Part shown: piece by piece, positions 27,447 to 34,965 of the stretch
Layout of the letters: each line of letters begins with the position of its first letter
How positions within the stretch are numbered: position 1 is the stretch's first letter
NCBI GenBank assembly: GCA_007571275.1
Contig: RKRS01000234.1
Location: 1-37,197, forward strand
DNA from: Dehalococcoidia bacterium
Lineage (GTDB): Bacteria; Chloroflexota; Dehalococcoidia; Bin125
DNA: 37,197 nt
Reading direction: 5' to 3'
The notes under the pieces: model-generated
The model's input: the letters and a program-made list of their open reading frames with translations, nothing else
Told to the model about the DNA's origin: nothing
Databases searched by the model: none
Position numbers and translations under genes: made by a program

Positions 27447-28255
27447 AGCGCTTCAAATGCGACCCTGACCGCGACGATCAGCATGCCGATTGCCAGCAGG
27501 CGGGAGAGCATGGACTCGCGCAGTCGCGCAGCGACTCGCAGCCCGATCGGGTTCGCGAGCATCGCTCCAATCAGTAATGGCGGCACGTCGTTGAGCGGAT
27601 CGCCAAAGTGCTGCGTCGCCGTGTGATAGATCACCACGACAAACGCGATGCTGGTGACGATCGCGTGGGAGGCGGGCACACCCAGCCAGGCGGGCATACG
27701 CATCACGCGAACCGTGATCGTGGCGAAGAACAGCCCCCCACCGATGCCAGCCAGCGAGGTCAGCACTGATGTCAGGCCGACGATCCCCAGCGAACGCCGG
27801 ACCGGAATCCAGTAGAGATACAGATCGCCGCGCCCGTCGCGAATCATCCGTCGCCAGCCACGTTGCCCGAGTGTGCCCGCATTCCCGGTCGGTCGCAGGA
27901 TCAGATAACCGCCGAGTCCTGCGAGCAGGACGGTGAGCCCGGCGGCGAAGATCTCGCGCGGCAGCTGCGCGGTACCGGTTGCCCCGACCAGGCCCGCTGG
28001 CGCCGCGATCGCCGCAGCCATGCCAACGGCGCGATAGTCGATCCGCTTCTCCCGCGCGAGCCGTACGGTCGCCAGCCCTGACGAAGCGAGCACCAGGCAC
28101 ATCGAGGCAAGCGCCACCTCGGCCGGGCTTGTTTCTGGGTGTCGGGTCAGCAGCACGGGCGCGAACAGGAAGCCGCCGCCGGCTCCGACGGCGGTGGCGT
28201 AGACGCCGACAGCGATTCCCACGCCAATCAGCGCGACGAACTCCAGTGCATCCAT
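27443..28255 (-). CDS. TauE/SafE (DUF81) family membrane permease
   Basis: 270 residues with about eight hydrophobic segments. The two halves carry the paired family motif: AVGAGGGFLFAPVLL near residues 22-36 and SLAGIGGGLFFATI near 166-180. Relatives export sulfite, sulfonates or similar anions or take them up; the substrate here is not indicated. ATG at 28255. It probably shares a transcript with the AIM24-family gene upstream (43 nt apart, with a GC-rich hairpin between), and its 3' end overlaps the end of priA in opposite orientation. Confidence 0.87.
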   Translation of the reverse strand: MDALEFVALIGVGIAVGVYATAVGAGGGFLFAPVLLTRHPETSPAEVALASMCLVLASSGLATVRLAREKRIDYRAVGMAAAIAAPAGLVGATGTAQLPREIFAAGLTVLLAGLGGYLILRPTGNAGTLGQRGWRRMIRDGRGDLYLYWIPVRRSLGIVGLTSVLTSLAGIGGGLFFATITVRVMRMPAWLGVPASHAIVTSIAFVVVIYHTATQHFGDPLNDVPPLLIGAMLANPIGLRVAARLRESMLSRLLAIGMLIVAVRVAFEAL

Positions 28256-28278
28256 CTGTGCAGGCTAGGACGCGCTTG

Positions 28279-28290
28279 CCCGGCGCCGGG
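28279..28290 (-). terminator. GC-rich palindrome between the AIM24-family and TauE/SafE genes
   Basis: CCCGGCGCCGGG is a perfect 12-bp palindrome, flanked by GCGC at 28272-28275 and 28296-28299 that could lengthen the stem. It lies just after the AIM24 stop and 24 nt before the TauE start on the minus strand. No T-tract is present, so it may attenuate or simply reflect high GC. Confidence 0.25.
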
Positions 28291-28298
28291 TCATCGCG

Positions 28299-28967
28299 CT
28301 ACTGCTTGGGAATCCTGGGGAGCAGCCAGCTGAGGAACGCGTCCTGGCTGCGCGTCTGCATGTAGAACCGGCCCGGACCCTCCAGCTTGCAGACTAGCCC
28401 CTCGCCTGAGAGCAGCGTCGTCTTCCAGCCGCCTGAACGGCCGACGCTGTACTTGACCGATTCATCAAAGGCGACCATATGTCCCGTATCGACGGTGTAC
28501 TCCTCGCCGACCCGCAATTCCTTCAGATGAATCGCACCGTAACTGGATAGGAAGAGCAGACCGTAACCGCTGCAGCGAAGCAGGATCAGTCCTTCGCCGG
28601 AGAAGAAACTCTTGGCTCCGCCCCACGATGTATCGACCTCGATGTCGGTCGTAGCCGCCAGAAACGAGCCTGACTGCACGAGCACCGAGCCGCCGTTCAT
28701 CTCGATGACCTCGATGTCGCCTGGCAGTCCAGGAGCGATGGTGACCTCGCCTGTCTGCTCGGCGGTGAAGGTGTTGATGAAAAAGCTCTCGCCGCCAAGC
28801 ACAGAGCGTTTGAGGCCGCCGAGCAGCCCGCCCCTCATTCCGGTATCGATCGAAATGCTGGCCGACATCGAAACCATCGCTCCAGCTTCGGCCTGCAACT
28901 GTTCGCCCGAGGCCAGTTCAATGCGTCCGAGCGCATATGACGGTCTGTGAAGGATTTCGTATCGCAC
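28299..28967 (-). CDS. AIM24 family protein (TIGR00266-like)
   Basis: 222-residue all-beta protein. Phrases typical of the family: RPSYALGRIELASGEQLQAEAGAMVSM split over residues 9-35 (quoted here in two parts: RIELASGEQLQAEAGAM and RPSYALG), GGLKRSVLGGESFFINTF, SGEGLILLRCSGYG and LLSGEGLVCKLEGPG. Yeast Aim24 is mitochondrial; bacterial members have no settled function. GTG start at 28967 with AGGAA 11 nt upstream, a long spacing. It forms a minus-strand pair with the TauE/SafE permease. Confidence 0.88.
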   Translation of the reverse strand: MRYEILHRPSYALGRIELASGEQLQAEAGAMVSMSASISIDTGMRGGLLGGLKRSVLGGESFFINTFTAEQTGEVTIAPGLPGDIEVIEMNGGSVLVQSGSFLAATTDIEVDTSWGGAKSFFSGEGLILLRCSGYGLLFLSSYGAIHLKELRVGEEYTVDTGHMVAFDESVKYSVGRSGGWKTTLLSGEGLVCKLEGPGRFYMQTRSQDAFLSWLLPRIPKQ

Positions 28968-29012
28968 GATGTACTGATTCCTGTTCTAAGCCGGGTCGTT
29001 CACCCGATCTTG

Positions 29013-29873
29013 TCAGCTGTAGTCACGCATGAATTGGCGGATCGCCTCGAGCGTGGCGGGAAGCTTCTCGGGCGAGCGGGCGTCAACATCGAGGCAGCGG
29101 GCATTTGGAGCCTCATTGCAGATGCGATGTCCAATGCCGGTGGGATGGAACGGGTCAGCGCCGGGGATCACGAGCATCGGCGAGTACGTGCGCTGCACGG
29201 CGACCTCATTCACGGCGAAGTACGGCGGGTTGGCCGGCCACATGCCGTCGCGGAACTCGACCACCAGCGCGATGTATCCCTCACGCCGAATACTGCGCAC
29301 GGCATCGGCGAACAGCGGCTCGTCGTGGATACGCTGGGCGAACGGTCCGGCCTCGTTGTTCTGCATGAAGATCGGGTCGCGCTGCGCCGCCTCGATCACC
29401 GCTTCCAATCCCTCCGCGCGACAGAGACGGATGGTGGGATTGAACATGTCGTAGAAGGTCTCGGGCGAGTTCGTCTGATCGAGCCCGACCGGGTCTTGCA
29501 TGATCACGCCGGCAATCCTCGCGGGCGCCTGGTCCGCGATTCGCAGCGCGTAGGCGCAGCCGATGCAACCGCCCATGACGTGCGCTCGCTGAACGCCCAG
29601 ATCGTCGAGCACCGCAATCTGGTCTTTCATCGCCTCGTCATAGCTGAAGGCGGTGAGTCCGGTCCTGGACTGTCCACAGTGCCGCTGGTCCATCCCAATC
29701 ACGGTGAACTCATCTGAGAAGGACGCAATCGGATTGATAATCGAGCGCCGCCAGAATCCGATCTGCGAGTTCACACCGCCTGGCGCGAACAACAGCAGGG
29801 GAATCTCGCTGTTGCCCTCACCAAACACCTCGTAGTGAATGGTCGTGCCGTCGGGTCGCATGACTTCAGCCAT
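29013..29873 (-). CDS. Alpha/beta hydrolase with a predicted Cys nucleophile
   Basis: 286 residues of alpha/beta-hydrolase fold: LLLFAPGGVNSQ (oxyanion loop), IGMDQRHCGQSR after strand 5, and the nucleophile elbow HVMGGCIGCAYAL, where the usual Ser of GxSxG is Cys103. A Cys at this place is known in dienelactone hydrolases, which act on activated lactones. LVIPGADPFHPTG supplies an acidic residue and His. AGGAGG lies 6 nt before ATG 29873. It diverges from the first P450 gene and may act in the same pathway; substrate unknown. Ser-to-Cys can also inactivate such enzymes, so a non-catalytic role is possible. Confidence 0.82.
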   Translation of the reverse strand: MAEVMRPDGTTIHYEVFGEGNSEIPLLLFAPGGVNSQIGFWRRSIINPIASFSDEFTVIGMDQRHCGQSRTGLTAFSYDEAMKDQIAVLDDLGVQRAHVMGGCIGCAYALRIADQAPARIAGVIMQDPVGLDQTNSPETFYDMFNPTIRLCRAEGLEAVIEAAQRDPIFMQNNEAGPFAQRIHDEPLFADAVRSIRREGYIALVVEFRDGMWPANPPYFAVNEVAVQRTYSPMLVIPGADPFHPTGIGHRICNEAPNARCLDVDARSPEKLPATLEAIRQFMRDYS

Positions 29874-29961
29874 CAGTCGCCTCCTGCATGTGTGCTCAAC
29901 TCAGACGTTGGTCAGATCGTGCGCCGCGCGCCGAGAAGTCGATCAAAGTCTAAAGTGACGA

Positions 29962-29973
29962 CGTTATCCTGTG
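29962..29973 (+). promoter_or_regulatory. 12-bp element shared with the second P450 gene (copy 1)
   Basis: CGTTATCCTGTG lies 51 nt before the first P450 start. The same 12 bases occur 34 nt before the second P450 gene. It contains TATCCT, which matches 4 of 6 -10 positions. No -35 hexamer is evident. It may be a -10 region, an operator, or simply sequence kept after duplication. Confidence 0.4.
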
Positions 29974-30024
29974 ACTGAGGAAGCGCCGCCCGAGCGCTGT
30001 CTCGCCAACATGTGGAGAACCGAC

Positions 30025-31350
30025 ATGGTGATTGCCGAAGTCCCCGCACTGACAGTCGACACGGTCGATATCACTGACTCCGATCGCTATCGCGATGTTG
30101 GCTACCCATGGGCCGAGTGGGATTTGCTGCGCCGGGAGGCGCCGGTCTATTGGTATCAGCGGCCCGGCTTCGAGCCCTTCTGGGCGATCACCAAGCACGC
30201 CGATATCCGCTTCATCTCGTCGCATCCGGATCTGTTCTCCAATACGCAGATGTTGCGTCTGAACACGGCCAAGAAGCTCGGTTCGGCTCAGCGCCAGCGC
30301 ACGGCCGGCACAAACCGCACCGGTGGTCACCCGGACGATCCGCCTGACTTCATCTACATGGACCCGCCGGAGCATCGTCAGCATCGCGGTCTGGTGGCGC
30401 GACACTTCACGCCGCGGATGATGAAGATGTTGGAGGACCACTTCGCCGAGATGGCGGAGAACTACGTCTCCGACTTCGCCGACAAAGTCGTCGCCGATTT
30501 CGCGGAGCGTGGATCAACGTCAGCGGTCGATGTGGTGCACGAGCTCTCGGCCAAACTGCCAGTCGCCGCGATCTGTTCGATGGGTGGCGTGCCGGAGGAA
30601 GACTGGGACCAAATTTTCAAATGGACAGAGGTACTGGTCGGCGCGGACGATCCGGAGTATCGACTGCCGGGAGAGACGCCAGGCCAGGCGACGCAGCGCA
30701 TTGCGGTTGAGTGGTTCCACTACAACAACAACCTGATCGAAGAGCGCAAACGCAACCTTGGCGATGACCTGCTCAGCGACCTGCTCCGCGCCGAAGTCGA
30801 TGGCCGCCAGCTGACGCCCGCCGAGATTCACGGCTACTTCGTCCTGTTGCTGGCAGCCGGTAACGAAACGACCCGCAACTCGATCTCCGGCGGGGTTAAG
30901 GCGCTGATCGACCACCCGGAGCAGATGCAGATGCTGGTCGACGACGCCTCGCTGGTACCCTCGGCGGTCGAGGAGATTCTCCGCTGGACATCCATCGTGA
31001 TCCAGTTCCAGCGCACCGCCGTCGAGGATGTCGAGCTGCGCGGTCAAACGATCCGCAAGGGCGAGTCGGTCGTACTCTGGTATCCCTCAGCCAACCGCGA
31101 TGAAGATGTCTTCGCAGATCCCTACAAGTTTGACATTCTGCGGCATCCGAACGATCACTTCGCCTTCGGCGGCTACGGCGAGCACTTCTGTCTGGGCGCC
31201 AATCTCGCCCGTTGGGAGATGCGCTCGATCTTCCACGCCCTCCGACCGATTCTGCCCCAGCTGGAGCTCACGGCAGACCCGGAGCACGTGATCGGGTTCC
31301 TCCACGTCGGCGGGATCAAGCGTCAGATGGTCCGCTACCGCCCTCGGTGA
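30025..31350 (+). CDS. Cytochrome P450 (CYP125/CYP142-like)
   Basis: Haem monooxygenase of 441 residues. Conserved: the I-helix oxygen-binding AAGNETTRNSISGG at 277-290, the ExxR EEILR, and the haem loop FGGYGEHFCLGANLAR with Cys389. The FGGxGxHFCLG form and AGNETTRN resemble the actinobacterial steroid- and lipid-oxidising families CYP125, CYP124 and CYP142, but the substrate is inferred only. The ORF is open from 29971; I use ATG 30025 because GGAG lies 7 nt upstream and the second P450 begins with a homologous MVxAExPxLTxDTxxIT. Electrons could come from the ferredoxin encoded at 33713-33904. Confidence 0.93.
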   Translation: MVIAEVPALTVDTVDITDSDRYRDVGYPWAEWDLLRREAPVYWYQRPGFEPFWAITKHADIRFISSHPDLFSNTQMLRLNTAKKLGSAQRQRTAGTNRTGGHPDDPPDFIYMDPPEHRQHRGLVARHFTPRMMKMLEDHFAEMAENYVSDFADKVVADFAERGSTSAVDVVHELSAKLPVAAICSMGGVPEEDWDQIFKWTEVLVGADDPEYRLPGETPGQATQRIAVEWFHYNNNLIEERKRNLGDDLLSDLLRAEVDGRQLTPAEIHGYFVLLLAAGNETTRNSISGGVKALIDHPEQMQMLVDDASLVPSAVEEILRWTSIVIQFQRTAVEDVELRGQTIRKGESVVLWYPSANRDEDVFADPYKFDILRHPNDHFAFGGYGEHFCLGANLARWEMRSIFHALRPILPQLELTADPEHVIGFLHVGGIKRQMVRYRPR

Positions 31351-31379
31351 GGCGGTCGCAGAAACAGAGGCGACAAGCA

Positions 31380-31952
31380 ATGAGCAGGGTCCCTCGACTC
31401 AAGCAGTTCGAATTTCATCGCGAGAAGCTCGCTGAGCTGATCCTGTACATCTCGGAGCAGTGTGCCGATGATCCTGCGTACGGCGCTGTGAAGCTCAACA
31501 AGATTCTCTACTACGCAGACTTCGACGCTTATCGGCTCTTGGGCGCTCCGATCACCGGTGCGCAGTACCGCAAGCTTTCCGAAGGTCCGGCGCCAAGAGA
31601 TCTGGTCGAAGTCAGGATGGAGCTTGAGGACGCGGGTCGGTTGCGGCTTGAGGAGCGGCAGTGTTTCAATCGGATGCAAAAGCGGCCGGTCGTGGTTGAG
31701 GGTCAAGGGGCGAACGTCGAGCTGTTTTCCCGGGAAGAGTTGAGCGCGGTTCAGGATGTAATCGCGTTCTTTTTCGGCAAGTCAGCCCGCGAGGTTTCCG
31801 ACTACTCGCATCGGGAACCCGGCTGGATTCTGGCTGAGGATCGCGAGGACATCCCTTACGAAACGGCTTGGCTGGACGGTGATCCAATCGATCAGGAGAC
31901 GGAGGAGTCCGCCGTGAGAGTCGGAATGGAATTGCTCAAAGCCCGCAGATAG
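31380..31952 (+). CDS. Panacea-domain (DUF4065, SocA/GepA-like) antitoxin-like protein
   Basis: 190 residues. The Panacea fold is seen in KLAELILYISEQ (helix 1), GAVKLNKILYYADFDAYRLLG and ITGAQYRKLSEGPAPRDLVEV, the three most conserved blocks. Domain proteins of this type (PanA) neutralise many unrelated toxins, and SocA acts as a proteolysis adaptor in Caulobacter. ATG 31380 is used because AGAGG lies 9 nt upstream; the frame is open further into the P450. Only 29 nt separate it from the P450 stop. A RelE/ParE-like reading frame starts 11 nt downstream, which is the normal toxin position, but that frame is interrupted. Confidence 0.82.
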   Translation: MSRVPRLKQFEFHREKLAELILYISEQCADDPAYGAVKLNKILYYADFDAYRLLGAPITGAQYRKLSEGPAPRDLVEVRMELEDAGRLRLEERQCFNRMQKRPVVVEGQGANVELFSREELSAVQDVIAFFFGKSAREVSDYSHREPGWILAEDREDIPYETAWLDGDPIDQETEESAVRVGMELLKARR

Positions 31953-31963
31953 GAACATCGACC

Positions 31964-32236
31964 TTGGCCTATGGCAGCGGATGGGAAATTGAGGAATCAG
32001 ATCGATATCTCAGCAACTATGAGGAGCATATTGCCGGTAGTCCAACAGTTGAGGACATGATTGAGGGTTTCATCTGGGCGCTGCGGGCCGACCCGACTGC
32101 CGGTCCAGTTCGAAAACACGTGGTCGGCAACTTCTAGTACACCACCTTTGTTGGTCCTCCGTCCTTCTGGCTCTTTTTCGAGATCGATGAGGATGCCAGG
32201 CGCATCACACTGGACTTTCTTACCCCTCCGCTGTAG
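31964..32236 (+). pseudogene. RelE/ParE-like toxin reading frame with an in-frame TAG at codon 58
   Basis: Too broken to appear as one ORF. From TTG 31964 (AGGAA 9 nt upstream, just after the antitoxin stop) the frame reads a 57-residue part containing DMIEGFIWALRADPTAGPVR and KHVVGNF, then TAG at 32135-32137, then in the same frame a 32-residue part YTTFVGPPSFWLFFEIDED followed by ARRITLDFLTPPL and TAG at 32234. Joined, the two halves form a plausible 90-codon RelE/ParE-fold toxin (LxxDPxxGPVRK, then F(W)xFFEID, the usual order). TAG is used as a normal stop elsewhere in the window (for example trpG, aroF, greA, lysS, priA), so recoding is unlikely. Best read as an inactivated toxin, or a sequence error. 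Confidence 0.65.
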
Positions 32237-32286
32237 CTGCGCTTGCCCCTGGTACCCTAACGACTGCCCCACGAGATTCGTTATTT

Positions 32287-32298
32287 CGTTATCCTGTG
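32287..32298 (+). promoter_or_regulatory. 12-bp element shared with the first P450 gene (copy 2)
   Basis: CGTTATCCTGTG, identical to 29962-29973, 34 nt before the second P450 start and outside the coding region. It is about 50 nt downstream of the broken toxin frame. The bases between the toxin stop and this element show no other gene. Confidence 0.4.
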
Positions 32299-32332
32299 CG
32301 CGTCTCCCGATGTTTGCAGACTGGATAGAAGC

Positions 32333-33661
32333 ATGGTTACCGCTGAACGACCGACATTGACCCTTGACACCCTGAACATCACCGACACCGACCTCTACGT
32401 GCAGCATGGCTACCCGTGGGAAGCGTGGGACATTCTGCGTCGCGAGGCGCCGGTCTACTGGTACCAGCGGCCCAACTTTGAGCCGTTCTGGGCGATCAGC
32501 AAACATGCCGACGTCCGCTATATCTCCTCGCATCCCGATCTCTTCTCCAATACTCAGCTGTTGCGAATGAACGACACCGAGTCGATTGGCATCGGCGAGC
32601 GCGGGCGCGAAATCAACGCCAATCGCTACGGTGGACATCCCTCCGATCCGCCCGACTTCATCTTCATGGACCCTCCGGAGCACCGACAGCATCGCAGTCT
32701 GGTGGCGCATCACTTCACGCCACGGATGATGAAGAAGCTGGAAGATCACTTCGCCGAGATGGCGGACAACTACGTCTCCAACTTCGCCGACTCGATTGTG
32801 AGCGACTTCGCCGAGCGTGGCTCGCGCTCAGCGATCGACGTCGTGCATGAGTTGACGGCCAAGCTGCCGGTGGCCGCGATCTGCGACATGGGCGGCGTAC
32901 CTGAAGAGGACTGGGACAAGATCTTCCACTGGACCGAGACGGGCATCGGCGCGGCCGATCCTGAGTTTCGTCTGCCTGGCGAGGATCGCGAGCAGACGAT
33001 TCGCCGCGTCAATCTCGAGTTCAACCTGTACAACGAAGGACTGGTGCGGGATCGTCAGGCGAACGGGCTGGGCAACGACCTGCTCAGCGACCTGCTCCGC
33101 GCCGATATCGACGGCGTCAAGCTGACTCCGCGCGAGATCTCGTCCTACTTCCGTCTGTTGCTCGGCGCGGGCAATGAGACGACCCGCAACTCGATCACCG
33201 GTGGAATCACGGCGCTGATCGAGCATCGCGATCAGCTCGACGATCTCGTCGCTCACCCGGAACTGATCCCCTCCGCGGTGGAGGAGATTCTGCGCTGGAC
33301 ATCCATCGTGATTCAGTTCCAGCGTACGGTGACGCAGGATCTCGAGCTGCGTGGCAAGCAGCTGCGCAAGGGCGACTCAGTGGTCATGTGGTATCCGTCC
33401 GCCAACCGCGACGAAGAGGTCTTCCCCGATCCCTACAGGTTTGACATCCGTCGCGATCCGAACGACCACTTCGCGTTCGGCGGCTACGGCGAGCATTTCT
33501 GTCTGGGCGCCAACTTGGCCCGTTGGGAGATGCGCGCCATCTTCCACGCGCTGCTACCGATCCTGCCCCAACTGGAGCTGGCCGGCGAAGCGCAGATGGT
33601 GCCCAACTCGCTCCACGTGGGCGGGATCAAACGGCAGATGGTCCGCTACCGGGCCCAGTAG
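32333..33661 (+). CDS. Cytochrome P450, paralogue of the first P450
   Basis: 442 residues, closely similar to the P450 encoded at 30025-31350 throughout (identical blocks such as REAPVYWYQRP, DPPEHRQHR, EEILRWTSIVIQFQRT, FGGYGEHFCLGANLAR). Haem Cys is residue 390; GNETTRNSITGG marks the I-helix. Likely a tandem duplicate that has diverged in the loops after residue 80, where substrate contacts often lie. The Shine-Dalgarno is weak (AGAAG 2 nt before ATG). The 3' end faces the ferredoxin gene across a strong bidirectional hairpin. Confidence 0.93.
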   Translation: MVTAERPTLTLDTLNITDTDLYVQHGYPWEAWDILRREAPVYWYQRPNFEPFWAISKHADVRYISSHPDLFSNTQLLRMNDTESIGIGERGREINANRYGGHPSDPPDFIFMDPPEHRQHRSLVAHHFTPRMMKKLEDHFAEMADNYVSNFADSIVSDFAERGSRSAIDVVHELTAKLPVAAICDMGGVPEEDWDKIFHWTETGIGAADPEFRLPGEDREQTIRRVNLEFNLYNEGLVRDRQANGLGNDLLSDLLRADIDGVKLTPREISSYFRLLLGAGNETTRNSITGGITALIEHRDQLDDLVAHPELIPSAVEEILRWTSIVIQFQRTVTQDLELRGKQLRKGDSVVMWYPSANRDEEVFPDPYRFDIRRDPNDHFAFGGYGEHFCLGANLARWEMRAIFHALLPILPQLELAGEAQMVPNSLHVGGIKRQMVRYRAQ

Positions 33662-33680
33662 CGACACAGACGCGCCACAA

Positions 33681-33710
33681 CGCCGATGGGGGCGGCCGCC
33701 TCCATCGGCG
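33681..33710. terminator. Bidirectional terminator-like hairpin
   Basis: A 30-nt near-perfect palindrome: CGCCGATGGGGGCGG pairs with CCGCCTCCATCGGCG, 15 positions with one G-U. It lies between the convergent P450 and ferredoxin genes, 20 nt after one stop and 3 nt from the other. On the plus strand a short TTAATCTT run follows. Symmetry and location fit shared termination. Confidence 0.7.
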
Positions 33711-33712
33711 GC

Positions 33713-33904
33713 TTAATCTTCCACGGAGATCGCCGCGCGCGGACAGGTCCGCACGGCGCGCAGCACATTCGCCTCTTCATCGTCTGGCACGACATCGACC
33801 AGGACATGGGAGAGGTCGTCGTCGCGGACTTCGAACACCACCTCGGTCGCTTCCATACACTTCGCGTGCCCCTCGCAGAGGCTCGTGTCGATCTTGACTT
33901 TCAT
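33713..33904 (-). CDS. 3Fe-4S type ferredoxin
   Basis: 63 residues: VKIDTSLCEGHAKCMEA gives a CxxHxxC cluster and TCPRAAI the distal CP, the pattern of P450-associated 3Fe-4S ferredoxins, where the His replaces a fourth Cys. An acidic middle region (DDDLSHVLVDVVPDDEE) is typical. AGGAGG lies 5 nt before ATG 33904. It is convergent with the P450 and followed on the minus strand by no nearby gene except the hairpin, so it would be made separately. It probably supplies electrons to one or both P450s; no reductase gene is in the window. Confidence 0.9.
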   Translation of the reverse strand: MKVKIDTSLCEGHAKCMEATEVVFEVRDDDLSHVLVDVVPDDEEANVLRAVRTCPRAAISVED

Positions 33905-33957
33905 GGCGGCCTCCTATCGATCGGTTCGTTCGGTTGCGCTGGATCGCGAACCATATT

Positions 33958-34965
33958 CTACCGAAATCTGGGCATCACCTCCCGAGCAAAGAGCTCGATG
34001 CTGCGCCGCGCCAACTCACGTGACGCCCCCGGCGGCACTGGCGACGTGATCAAGTGATCGGCCGGGATCCAGTTGAGCGTTCGCTCGATTGCCGCCGCGA
34101 CCTCGTCTGGCGTGCCGGCCACGAATCGGGCCTGCAGATCCTCATCAGTCTGGCTCAACAGTTGACCCAGAGGATCCAGCTCGCCCAAGTCTGACGCATC
34201 GTGGTACCACTTGCCGTAGGTGTCGCGCAGATAGCGTTGATGCGGTTTGAGTTCTTCCCAGAGCGCTTCCGGATCGTCGCTGACAAAACCACCTGCTGAG
34301 AGCAGTACTTCGAAGTCAGACGGATCATCGCCCTGCTCACGCAGCGTGTTTGCCCAGGTGTCGTAGACCGGGCGGTCGGCCACGATCATCAGATTGGCGC
34401 GGAAGCGAGCTGCGCGCCGCGCGGCTGCGTCCGATCTCGCCCCGACCCAGAGCGGAAACGGCTGCTGAATTGGCGGCGGAGTGACCTGCACGTCTTTGAC
34501 TTGATAGTGGCGTCCGTCCAGTGAGACCGTTTCGCCAGCCAGTGTCCGTGTGATGATCTCGAGCGATTCATCCATCAGACTCGCTCGAGATCGTCGGCTA
34601 ATCCCGAATCCCTCAAACTCCTCAATCCGATAGCCAAGCCCGACGCCCAGGTCGAAGCGACCATGCGAGAGAATGTCGACCGTCGCAGCGTCCTCAGCTA
34701 CGCGGATCGCGTTGTGCAACGGCAGTAGCAACACCCACGTACCGATTCGGATTCGTGAGGTTAGCCGCGCGATTGCGGCGGCAATCGGTAGCACCGACGG
34801 TGTATAGCCGTCGTCGATGAAGTGATGCTCGGTGATCCAGACGTGGTCGTAGCCCAGCTCCTCGGCGTAGACGATCTCCTCAAGCAGCTCGTCATAAAAC
34901 TGCGCCCACGGTTTGCGCCACTGCGGTGGGTTGCGGAAATCGTAGATCAGACCGAATTTGGGCAT
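33958..34965 (-). CDS. LLM-class (luciferase-like) flavin-dependent oxidoreductase
   Basis: 335-residue TIM barrel of the bacterial luciferase superfamily. Seen: YAEELGYDHVWITEHHF, LTSRIRIGTWVLLLPLHNAIRVAED split across 67-95, RFDLGVGLGYR and PLWVGARSDAA. Such enzymes use FMN or F420; the cofactor cannot be decided by eye. The ATG overlaps the stop of the MBL-fold gene upstream (ATGA), so the two are coupled. Role is probably in the same accessory oxidation region as the P450s. Confidence 0.9.
   Translation of the reverse strand: MPKFGLIYDFRNPPQWRKPWAQFYDELLEEIVYAEELGYDHVWITEHHFIDDGYTPSVLPIAAAIARLTSRIRIGTWVLLLPLHNAIRVAEDAATVDILSHGRFDLGVGLGYRIEEFEGFGISRRSRASLMDESLEIITRTLAGETVSLDGRHYQVKDVQVTPPPIQQPFPLWVGARSDAAARRAARFRANLMIVADRPVYDTWANTLREQGDDPSDFEVLLSAGGFVSDDPEALWEELKPHQRYLRDTYGKWYHDASDLGELDPLGQLLSQTDEDLQARFVAGTPDEVAAAIERTLNWIPADHLITSPVPPGASRELARRSIELFAREVMPRFR

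Noticed and set aside
32135..32137. Amber recoding (pyrrolysine-type) of the toxin frame
   Set aside because: TAG ends several certain genes here (trpG, aroF, greA, lysS, priA), so a general reassignment is excluded and no pyl genes are visible; a mutation or sequence error is simpler.
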